This document shows positions 55,206 through 64,000 of a DNA stretch of 64,000 nucleotides, in pieces (the first letter of the stretch is position 1; each line of letters opens with the position of its first letter). A program made the position numbers and the translations under genes. The notes below the pieces were generated by a model. The model saw only the letters and a program-made list of their open reading frames with translations. It did not search any database and was not told the DNA's origin. Source of the stretch: Hippopus hippopus (lineage: Eukaryota > Mollusca > Bivalvia > Cardiida > Cardiidae); NCBI GenBank assembly GCA_946811185.2, contig OX328101.1, forward strand, positions 25,218,122 through 25,282,121, in the 5' to 3' direction.

Positions 55206-55412
55206 AAGCCTTTTTACCTGGTCAGTTGATTCAGACAAGGAGAATATGAAGTTAAGTGAGCTTATTTGGTTTGGCACTTTTACTTTTATTCCGCTATGAA
55301 AATGTTCTCTTCAACTCTACCCGTGAAATTACAAAATGTTGAAATTCTTTCAAATGATGAAAAAACACTGTGAGGAAAAAGAGAACATGCTGAATACATG
55401 CAGTAGCATCAA

Positions 55413-55460
55413 CCCTTGGAAAGAAATAGGCAGAGCCTGGGATCGAAGCAGTGACCTCCT
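55413..55460 (-). mobile_element. SINE head fragment
   Basis: GGAAAGAAATAGGCAGAGCC and TGGGATCGAAGCAGTGACC correspond to the start of the 27 kb SINE, cut off at the next TPM. Confidence 0.55.
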
Positions 55461-55461
55461 G

Positions 55462-55686
55462 TTACTTTACTAAAGGATCCTGTGATTTCACATCCTTCAG
55501 GAAAAGTTTTGACAACCTTTTAGGAAAAGGAGAAAATGGTGACCATAATTTTCTCCTTTTCCCACAATGTTTTCTTCCCTTTCTGATAAAAGTCCCATCA
55601 TCTGTGCCACATTCAGTCATTGTGCTCTGTAAATGCTTTCAATTTGGACCGGTCTAAAAATTTTGTCAGTTAGTAAAGAAATAACC
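55462..55686 (+). mobile_element. TPM MITE copy
   Basis: The palindrome centre is rewritten (AATGGTGACCATAATTTTC) but the outer arms pair. It shares ATAA with the next copy. Confidence 0.75.
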
Positions 55687-55913
55687 CTTTTTCAAAGGAT
55701 CCTGTGTTTTAATATCCCTGTGCAAAATTTCTTTAGAAAACCTTTCAGGAAAAGGAGAAAATAATAACCAGCATTTTCTCTCTATTTTTCCACAATGTTT
55801 TCTCTGATATAAAACAATAACCTCATTACCTGTGCATCTTTTCATTTGCTGTCTGCAAGTGCTTCCAAAATTTCGGACATAGCTTAAACTTCATCGTGTT
55901 GTAAAGATTTAAG
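55682..55913 (+). mobile_element. TPM MITE copy, tandem with previous
   Basis: Head ATAACCCTTTTTCAAAGGAT, centre ATAATAACCAGC, tail CATCGTGTTGTAAAGATTTA. The head resembles its neighbour (AAAGGATCCTGTG in both), suggesting local duplication. Confidence 0.75.
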
Positions 55914-56008
55914 CAAGCTTAAGGGTCTACCGCTTCCAGATAAAATATTTTTGGGTTTTCCGCAGATATTACGTGCATGTACTTTAGAAAAGTAGCTTTG
56001 TAACATTT

Positions 56009-56226
56009 AACTCTTTCCCAATCGACAAATTCAACATACATGTATCTGCAGACGACAAATTCAAAATTGGTACAAATGAGCTTAAGCTCTCTGATAGGGT
56101 AGAAAACTTCGTAGGAAAAGGAGAAAATGCCGATAACCAGCTTTTTCTCCCTTTTCCCACAATGTTTTTCTACAAGCCTTCTTACCCACAGTTGAGAAAA
56201 CCCTGGATTGTTTGGTAAAGGGTTAA
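56009..56226 (-). mobile_element. TPM MITE copy
   Basis: Head TTAACTCTTTCCCAATCGAC and tail GGATTGTTTGGTAAAGGGTT with TTAA. Arms differ (GCCGATAACCAGC). Confidence 0.8.
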
Positions 56227-56769
56227 TATTTTCATCATTTGTGTAGTAATTAGGGTTATCAAGAAAGTAATGATAAATATCTGGACAGACAACGCCTGGC
56301 TAAAGCTTTACCTCATTCAACCACAATATTTCTTCAATGTTGTATAGAACAAGTAAAATGTCTCCAGTGTCAAGTGTTTATTTTTCCATGTACACAGCTA
56401 AATCACAAGATGAAAGTTTTCTGGCGTAATCAGATAAATCAACTTGTTCGAAAATCTATAAATTTTTAATTCTACCATCACAACCTTTCATATTTATACT
56501 ATTTCACTACAAGACATATGGGAATCTGTGCTTATCAGCCCAATGTTTTGCCTTCACCACTGACCACTGTATTTAAATGAGAAGCGTGTTACTATTTTTC
56601 ACCTAACTGAAATCCATCTATTCTCTCTTGTTTCATTCATAAGTTGTTATCAGGGTTAAAAGTTCAATGTAATAAGGTCACAACAGCTAGTATTAGTGTT
56701 ATAAGACTGTAAGTAGAAGCTGTCACGAGTTGCAGTTAGATCAGTTTGCCCTCAGCAGACAGGTTTTCG

Positions 56770-57050
56770 AAATTTGTGGTCTCTCTAATCGTCCGGCTCA
56801 CGCCGACAGATTAAAAATACATCAAGTCCCCTTTTTCCATGCAACAGCATTAAATAAAAAAAATATCAAAAGACTATCATAAGGAACACATGTATGAAGT
56901 TTCATCAATTTTTGTCAAGGATTTTAGAAGATATCTGTCTGGACCGACAAACAGACAGGTGCATGGATAGACAGACGCACGGACAAACGGACGGGCAGAC
57001 AATGTAAAAACTATATCCTTTCGCCTTTTGTGGGATAAAAAAAAACAATG
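56770..57050 (+). repeat. AHT-type 3' segment
   Basis: AAGTCCCCTTTTTCCATGCA, ATGAAGTTTCATCAATTTTT, then GCACGGACAAACGGACGGGC and TATCCTTTCGCCTTTTGTGGG, a pairing terminal segment. Confidence 0.6.
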
Positions 57051-58600
57051 TGGGCAAGAAATGTATTAAATTTTACAAGCAATGTGGACAATTTTCAGGA
57101 AAAATTGTAAAAGTAACAAAGGCAAGATTTACCTAAGGCAATTTTATATGGCATAAGAAAGTCAAGAAGACAAATAAAGTGGCAAAATTTTTCTAATATG
57201 ATATATGAACATAATTATGGAAAAATGTATGTCAATTAAAGTATATTAGAACCATTAGATACTTAAACTTCAAAACAAAAATCAATGTTAAAAGTTTTTC
57301 TCTTCAATACTAGCCTATACACTATTTTCCCTTTTTTTTTTGAATCATTATATGGAACAGTTAAATGCCAACTGGTTGATTGAATTTAACTACTAGTATG
57401 TTGTGCACTGACTCTGTGGTACATGATCTCTGACTCACTGTAAAAATCAATCTTGTTTCCACACTGGATAAGGTATTTCATTCATCCTCTTACACCCAGA
57501 TGGGCAATACAAATTGCTTTCACAAACACAGTAGATCAAGATCAGACTGCTTAGAACTTGGATCTCTGAGCAAAAATTATGAACACATGTGAAAATATTG
57601 CTGAAAAGGGAAAAAACTGCAAGTATCAGTTTGCCTGAGCAGTTTTTTTCTTTTGGAAAGACTTCCTCCATTTGGAACATTATTTTACTGCAATATTTAT
57701 ATATCAAATCATTTCATGAGTTGGAAAGGAAGAAAAATGACTCTCTGTAGCAGAAGGTTAATCCATACTGACTTGCACATGAATGTCATTTTCTAATTGA
57801 CTGGTTTCTAGTTATGTGACACAGGATGTGTCGAGATTTAATCAGCTAATGACAAGCCGTTACATTACCCTGTAAGGTTATTGTAGTAAAGTTTTTTTTT
57901 TCTTCATTACATCAGCTCAGTATCCCTATTGGCCATGTTACAGACTGTCACAATGAATTCAGGCCTATATTTGGAACAGAAAGTGGCAGATAAGGTGTAG
58001 TTGTCAGACAAGGTGTGGATATCATTGGCTGCAGTTTGGATATCACAGGAACAGCGTGGATTTAACACAGGCAAGGTGACTGTGCAATGCGACATAAACC
58101 AAGCAAATTCATCTGTCTTTGCATTCCCTTAGTTTCATGAAGAGAGCTGCACAAATTTTAAAATAAAACTACAAAAACTGAACATGTGATGTACCATGAT
58201 TCATGTTAAATTTTCCTATTTCATAATGGGTGTAAGCAAATGTAAGCAAAAGACAGCAAAACAAAGTGATTGTGGCTGATATTTGAACATTGCAAAACTG
58301 AATTTTATGAAGAAAAGTGGGAAAAAAGTTGAAGTGTGAACAGCTAGCCCTGCTACATCTCCTGTACAAGAATATCTCCAAAAGCAAGTCTCTTTTTGCA
58401 AATTTGACACTGCACTATGCTACATATACATCATGCTAGACAAAATGAAAGAATTTGAATAATAAAAAGCTAGTTATATTCAATGGTTTCTGTCACCTAA
58501 GATCTATTACATCATGGAGTTTCCACTTGCAAATTTCTCGCAGCAGAATGTGACATCAAGGTGGACATCACAAGGGAATCTGAATATACAAGCTTGTTTT
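57050..58600. other. Unassigned sequence with one QG relic
   Basis: GTAGATCAAGATCAGACTGC at about 57531 is a QG arm. The remainder shows short, unconvincing open frames only. Confidence 0.45.
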
Positions 58601-58607
58601 TCTTTTT

Positions 58608-58820
58608 AACTCATTACCAGACGACAAAATTTTAGACGTCCAAATTGAAAGCATTTGCAGACAACAAATTAAATGATACTCAAATGATCAGATTTATCTT
58701 GGAATGAGAAGAAAACATTGTGGGAAAAGAAGAAAATACTGGTTACCAGCATTTTCTCCTTTTCCCACAAGTTTTCAAAAGCCTTTTTCTTCAGGGTCGT
58801 TCAAACAAGGGATTTACATG
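58608..58820 (-). mobile_element. TPM MITE copy
   Basis: Head TTAACTCATTACCAGACGAC, centre GGTTACC, tail degraded (GGGATTTACATG). Confidence 0.78.
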
Positions 58821-59030
58821 ATAACTGTCATCTAAGATCTGTCATGGAGATGCCACTTGCATATTTCACACTGTAGTATATGGCATCTAGCTGGACACAA
58901 TGAGAGTCTGAATATAAAGGCAAGTTGTATTCAATGATTCCTGTCATCTAAGATCTATTATGTCTAGAATTATGATTGATGGTCTTTAGGGGGTAAACCT
59001 AAGAATCTTTGCTCCATTGATTTGGATGGT

Positions 59031-59250
59031 AAACTCTTTACCAGACAACAATACTCTGGGCTTGTCCAAATTGAAAGCAAGAGCAGAAGACAAGAGATGT
59101 TCAATAATGGGATCTGTTCTTAAAAGAGAGAAAAACATTGTTGGAAAGGAAAAAATACTGGATTGCAGCACTTTCTCCTTTCCCACAGGGTTTTTAAAAC
59201 ATTCTTCCTGAGGGCTGCTAAAACACAGCATTGTTTGGTTGAGGGTTACA
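59031..59250 (-). mobile_element. TPM MITE copy, diverged
   Basis: CTCTTTACCAGACAACAATA head and GCATTGTTTGGTTGAGGGTT tail. The palindrome is mostly lost (TACTGGATTGCAGCACTTTC). Confidence 0.65.
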
Positions 59251-59479
59251 CAGATATTCTGTCTCTGATTGGGCTGAGTAGGCAGTATTTCGCACAACGT
59301 ATCATCTTACATTCACTCCTTTTAAAAAAAAAATCCTGTTTTCATGACTCTAAAGAAGCAGACTTGAAAATATTATGCACTTTCCCCTTTTCCACAATAT
59401 TTTACCTTATAAAAAATATATCCTATCTTTAGAGATCTTCTGCAAATGCATTCAGCATGATTGTTTTAAAAAAGTTAAA

Positions 59480-60235
59480 AAAAAAAACATCTTTCTGGTA
59501 TTTATCTTATCTCTAAAACAGTCTATTTTTCTCAGTCTCTGACTCTCTGTGTGCACAGGTAAAAGACGCAGTGATTTGTTCTACTCTCGATTATTTTTCT
59601 TACTCCCTCAACCTCACCCCTCACAAAAAAAAAAAATCGAAAACAAAATGTAAACAATATATAGCCAAGAAACACTGTGAAAACTATTTCAATCAATGTA
59701 TGACTTACATTTCATTTTCAGTTGTTTCCTTACACAAAAATGTGTATGTTATAGAAAAGAATGTAACTTTTACGTTATTTTCTGCACTGACAAGGTACCA
59801 CTTGCAATTTTCCTATTGCAGCTCATTAATTATTGTCTGCTGAAATACAATTGCCAGCAGCTGTCATGCTTTTAATTGTCCTATCCTAAAATTTTGTTTT
59901 CTGGTAAAAAGTGAAGGAGTTGACACACATTTTTTTCTTACTGTAAAACCACAACTGATAGAGCTGGATATCTGTATGAGTAAGTTAAGGAACAAGTTGT
60001 AATAATCTGCAGCTGCATTTTCAGCGAATTTTGCCATAATTTTTACAGTTCAGGAGTGAAGACTAGATGACATGTCTATCAGATCATGTCTAGCCTGATG
60101 CTTTGCTTTGTTTATCTGTCAGTTGTACACAAACACGAGCAAATTTGGAAAAATCGAACATGACATTTCGTTAGCACAACTCAAGGCATATTTCTAACAC
60201 CTCTTTTTTCTGTGAGCTTTGAGCATTACTTTCAA
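59480..60235. other. Unassigned sequence
   Basis: No gene or recognised repeat apart from a weak TPM tail (CCTAAAATTTTGTTTTCTGG at about 59884). Confidence 0.45.
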
Positions 60236-60544
60236 CTATGCACACAACACTTACAAACACTTCTGACTTTCCTGTGACCTTAACTTTGACATACAGACAA
60301 GGTTCTTAAACGCTACACATGTTTTTTTTTTTTAACTTTTTTGCCATTTAACACTAGCTTGAGTGGCAAATCAAGCCAGTCCTTGTGTCTTGCATTCACC
60401 ATGGTGCTGGTGCATTCTTGTTTACTAATTTTGTTACGTAAAATCAAAGATTCAACAAAATGAGCAGCTGCTGTGCTCCAGGAAAAAACTAGAACTGACA
60501 CAAAAGTGCCGCATACCTCCACACAGCGCCTTGTCACAGAACAG

Positions 60545-60806
60545 GTATCATTTTATAAGTTATGCTCCAGACAAAAATCGAAATTTAAAATTTACCAAGG
60601 GCAGTAACTCTAAAAATAGAATAGAGTTATGGTTCTTGTACACTGCACTTCTCCTTAATGTGACCTATCTCTATATGAAAAATTTGAAGTCACTAGCTTT
60701 TTACTTTGGAAGTTATGCCCCGGACAAGCTTTTCGTGACATACGGATGGACGGACAGACAAGGTGACTCCAGTATACCCCCCAAACTTCGTTTGTGGGGG
60801 TACAAA
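60545..60806 (+). repeat. AHT-like 3' segment with perfect terminal hairpin
   Basis: It contains TTATGGTTCTTGTACACTGC as in 52.9-53.5 kb, then GGATGGACGGACAGACAAGG, then a hairpin of TACCCCCCAAAC and GTTTGTGGGGGTA around TTC. Confidence 0.78.
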
Positions 60807-60807
60807 G

Positions 60808-60945
60808 AGGTAAACTGTTCACCAAACATTAAGGTTTTGGACTTGTCCAAATCAAGTGCAAAAAAAAGCAAAATTGAAATTTGTTGAAGGGTAGGAAAAA
60901 AATTGGGAAGAGGAGAAAATGCTGCTTACCAGCAGGCTAAAGATA
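60808..60945 (-). mobile_element. TPM MITE 5' half
   Basis: AAACTGTTCACCAAACATTA to GGAGAAAATGCTGCTTACCA. The copy stops just after the palindrome centre, followed by unrelated sequence and a run of about 20 Cs (60974 onward). Confidence 0.65.
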
Positions 60946-60972
60946 AATTGTAGACATTAGACATTTGTTGTC

Positions 60973-61004
<32 letters not shown>

Positions 61005-61492
61005 AACATCCTTTTGACAGCTTGACAAATGAATCTTTTTAGGTGTTTTGTTTTCTAAAAGAGAAAATTAATACTTTTTTAAATTGCTACGATAAGAAAT
61101 CAGAAAATATCATCAGTCTAATGGTATTAGGTTATATAATTTGTCTAATGTACGATTTGAGTATCACATCTTTCTTCTCTTTGGCTTTCCATACACAATT
61201 TGTTCATTCAACAACTTGATCTTTAACTTGAAACGTAAGAACACACTAAAATATTTTAAAAGCTCATGGTAATGGAAGAATTTCCCACTACAGGAAAGAA
61301 AAACATTGTTTGTAGAACATCCTGCAGACACTTTTTTATCTTACAGCAGACAACTTGTGAAGACAGTAGGAAAACCAGAGACTTACCTTACAACCACTTC
61401 CTCCTTTAATCATAATTTTTTCACATGTATTCAAATCTTAATCATGTTCATTATCACTCCCGTAAATGGGTTGCTTCAAACAAGTACAAACC

Positions 61493-61715
61493 CATTACCA
61501 CACAGTCTGGACTTTTAACGAACCTGAGAAAGAAGCCTTCTGAAAACATTGTGGGAAAAGGAGAAAATGCTGGTAACCAGCATTTTCTCCTTTTCCAACA
61601 ATCTTTTCTACCCTTCCCCCAACAAATTTCAATTTTTCAGTCAAATTTATTTTGTCATCTGCAAATGCTTTCAATTTGAACTAGTCTAAAATTTTGTCAT
61701 TCGGTAAAGAGTTAA
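61493..61715 (+). mobile_element. TPM MITE copy
   Basis: Head CCATTACCACACAGTCTGGA and tail GTCATTCGGTAAAGAG. The right TTAA is shared with the following copy. Confidence 0.85.
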
Positions 61716-61930
61716 CCCTTTACCAAACAATTCTAACTTTGAATGACCATAAGGAAGATGGCCTGTGAAAAAAATGTGGGAGAAAAAAAAATGATGGTAA
61801 CTGGTATTTTCTCCTTTTCGAAAAGTGTTTTCTAAGCTCTCGATGATAAATCCCATCATCTGAGCAATGTTTACTTTGTCATCTGCAGTTGCTTTCAATT
61901 TGGACATTTTGTTATGTGGTAAAGAGTTCA
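61712..61930 (+). mobile_element. TPM MITE, tandem, diverged palindrome
   Basis: TTAA on the left, TTCA on the right. Centre GATGGTAACTGGTATT, arms poorly paired. Confidence 0.82.
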
Positions 61931-62033
61931 GTAATTGAATATTCAACAGGAAGAGAGCTCTACAAAAATTCCACTGCAACCATATTACAAATCAATGGCT
62001 GAGAAACAAACAGGTAATTTAAAGCTTAAGTGC

Positions 62034-62263
62034 TTAACCCTTTACCAGACGACAAATCTGTTGACTTGTCCAAATTGAAAGCATTTGCAGACGACAATTT
62101 CAGAGTGACTAAAATGTTGACGCTAATCTTAAATAGGGTAGAAAACATTGTGGGAAAAGGAAAAAATGCTGGTTACCAGCATTTTCTCATTTTCCCACAA
62201 TGTTTTTGAAACCCCCCCCCCCCCCGGGTTGTTAAAAGTCGGGATTGTGTGGTAAAGGGTTAA
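62034..62263 (-). mobile_element. TPM MITE, full length
   Basis: TTAA on both sides, 230 bp, centre GGTTACC. A run of 14 Cs followed by GGG (62212-62228) replaces the usual TCTTCCTCAGGG. Confidence 0.88.
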
Positions 62264-62300
62264 TGAATCATTCTAAACCTTTGAATGCCTAGGTCAAATT

Positions 62301-62380
62301 ATGTCTTTACCAGATGACAAAATTTTAGACTTGTTCAAACTCACAGCATTTTAAGATGACAAATTAAATGTGGCTCAACG
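62301..62380 (-). mobile_element. TPM MITE 5' fragment
   Basis: CTTTACCAGATGACAAAATT to AAATTAAATGTGGCTCAA, then homology ends abruptly at CGCAAGGGACC. Confidence 0.6.
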
Positions 62381-62994
62381 CAAGGGACCTATCACAACTC
62401 GAAAAAACAAACAGTTTTTACCAATTATTCTGTCATATTCAACCGCACGTATTACGCAGGAAGTGCAGCATGCTCTTGGTCTACACTCTTTGCTTTATTA
62501 CCAGCTTTTTATCCCCCATTTAAATCATTGTAAAACTGGACAAAATATATTTTAATGATAGTCAGCAAAACTAACTCAGAAGGATGTGGATTAAAAAGGG
62601 CCAAGAACTACGTAAGTTACATGTCAGTGACATGTACACAAGATCATTTGCATACCTAATTTTTAAGAAGAGCACAGGCTCCTGGTTGACAATGCTATTT
62701 GGAAGAGGGAAGTCATGGCTTATTAGACCATATCTATGACTGAACACAGTTGATCTATTAAATTATCACCATGGCAACTGCAATATCCCAGAATTATAAC
62801 TGGCTTGACAATAACTCTCTGACAGTAATGAGATGAGCATCCTGTGTGATATATCACCAACTGGCTTTTTTTGTGGCTTGAGTCCTTCCAAATGCTGCTC
62901 CAAGGCCGTACTTTCTAACTTCTGATTTCTAAATTCTATGACAAGCCATCTGATTGGCTGACACAGAACATCTCAGCCAATCAGATAGCTGGCC
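62381..62994. other. Unassigned sequence
   Basis: A 61-codon open frame at 62370-62555 begins in TPM sequence and continues into this segment (QFLPIILSYSTARITQE). It might be a fragment of a retroelement but I could not place it. Confidence 0.35.
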
Positions 62995-63222
62995 TTGACC
63001 CTTTACCACACAATCTGGAGTTTTAATGACTCTCAGAAGAAAGCCTTTTGAAAACATTGTGGGAAAAAGAGAAAATGCTGGTAACCAGCATTTTCTCCTT
63101 TTCACACAGTGTTTTCTACCCATCCCCATACAAATTTTAATTTTTGAGCAGCATTTATTTCTAGTTGTCTGCAGATGCTATGAATTTTGACTAGTCTAAA
63201 ATGTTGTTTGGTAAAGGGTTAA
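62995..63222 (+). mobile_element. TPM MITE, full length
   Basis: TTGA on the left, TTAA on the right, 228 bp. The palindrome has an A-run change in the left arm only. Confidence 0.88.
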
Positions 63223-63229
63223 AGCTTAC

Positions 63230-63712
63230 AATCAGATTGGAATTTCGGTGAATGCTTGTAAGTAACACTGATTCTTACAACACATTAGCAATTACAGTTG
63301 CTTAGACTTAAGAAATTATTATTTAAAAGAGACAAACTCTTTCCAGCAGACACAGTGTTTCATTTGCAGATCTCTATGTATTAAACTATAGATCCCCTGA
63401 CAAGCAGATCAATGTTTTGAGCTACCACATCAAGACTTGAGTACTGTTAAAAGTTTCTAAGAAGCAATCACTGGTGGTGATTTGTACAAGTCGTGGGAAC
63501 CTATTTCACAATCAATGTGAAAAATAAGTAAGTTTAAATCTAAATTTTAACTAAGAATGCTCTATCTTGGTTACTGCTTCCTAATGGCCTGTGCCAAACC
63601 TACAACTAAGCTAACTAACTGCCTGGCAAGGAAGAACAACCACAGACCAAGATGAAGTCATTACATTTTACTGCATAAGTAAACTCAAGTTTACTTTCAG
63701 CAAATGGGATGT
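63230..63712. other. Unassigned sequence
   Basis: No exon or repeat is recognised. Confidence 0.45.
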
Positions 63713-63941
63713 TTAACCCTTTACCACACAATCCCAACTTTTAACGACCCTATGAAAGAAGCCTTTTGAAAACAATGTGGGAAAAGGAGAAAATGCTGGT
63801 AACCAACATTTTCTCCTTTTCCCACATTGTTTTCTACCCTTCTCAAAACAAATATCAATTTGTAAGTCACCTTTATGTTGTCCTCTGCAAAGGCTTTCAT
63901 TTTGGACTGGTCTTTAATTTTGTCATTTGGTAAAGAGTTAA
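63713..63941 (+). mobile_element. TPM MITE, full length
   Basis: TTAA on both sides, exactly 229 bp, head CCCTTTACCACACAATCC, tail GTCATTTGGTAAAGAG, nearly intact palindrome. Confidence 0.9.
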
Positions 63942-64000
63942 AAAGAAAGAATAATGGCTTGTCTCTATATCTCTGCTTTATTTAACCCTTCAAGTGAAAA

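Noticed and set aside
60974..60994. Long C run as a possible functional G-quadruplex region
   Set aside because: A simple homopolymer next to a truncated TPM; length may be a sequencing or assembly artefact, as may the G run at 4244-4262.
62370..62555. 61-codon frame with QFLPIILSYS as a reverse-transcriptase fragment
   Set aside because: The resemblance is too short to support a call, and the start lies in TPM sequence.
41508..64000. Upstream synaptotagmin exons (transmembrane, linker, first part of C2A)
   Set aside because: No minus-strand segment with C2A loop-1 or NETFxF-like text ending in the required phase was found by reading; they probably lie beyond the window.

Overview
The window is AT-rich metazoan nuclear DNA with very long introns and dense short repeats. 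The repeat types (tRNA-headed SINEs with a shared tail, hairpin-ended tandem repeats, many 200-230 bp MITEs) suggest a mollusc, most likely a bivalve. That assignment is an inference; no bacterial operon, rRNA or CRISPR array is present.

The only recognisable gene is a synaptotagmin-7-like gene on the minus strand. Its last three coding exons are at 41508-41339 (end of C2A), 16882-16768 (start of C2B) and 9026-8722 (rest of C2B and the stop). Splice sites and phases join cleanly, across introns of about 24.5 kb and 7.7 kb. The transmembrane, linker and first C2A exons are not recognisable here and must lie above 64000 if present. Everything below about 8400 is downstream of the gene, and everything above 41508 is probably upstream intron.

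Almost all the rest is repeats. (1) A TTAA-flanked MITE family, here called TPM: 221 bp plus a 4-bp target duplication, with a 55-67 bp central palindrome. Roughly fifty recognisable copies lie in both orientations. (2) A second TTAA-associated MITE family, here QG, with a CTGATCTTGATCTACA hairpin. (3) A small MITE family, here GC-hp, with a GGTCAGNNTGCGCAGGCTGACC-type hairpin. (4) Elements that start with ACAAGAG plus a hairpin, carry tandem units of about 150-165 bp, and end in GGACGGAC-rich sequence, a second hairpin and GCTAAAAA; here AHT. Several AHT copies carry the palindromic X-box GTTGCCATGGCAAC. (5) tRNA-derived SINEs, two with perfect 9-bp duplications and one with a 13-bp duplication. 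(6) Four DNA transposons with CAGNG termini (23371-26965, 40278-40788, 43553-45102, 48748-49920). (7) A 74-bp minisatellite (42480-46200), and a degenerate ACTACG-rich element (18840-19720).

The nesting is unusually legible. TPM copies sit inside TPM copies, a SINE sits inside a TPM, a TPM sits inside the same SINE family, and AHT elements sit inside TPM palindromes. Subtracting the inserts restores the 229-bp TPM length exactly in two cases and within 2 bp in a third. The most novel observation is that several TPM copies carry matching mutations in both palindrome arms. All family names are local labels; no database search or computed alignment was possible, and repeat boundaries not tied to a target duplication are approximate.
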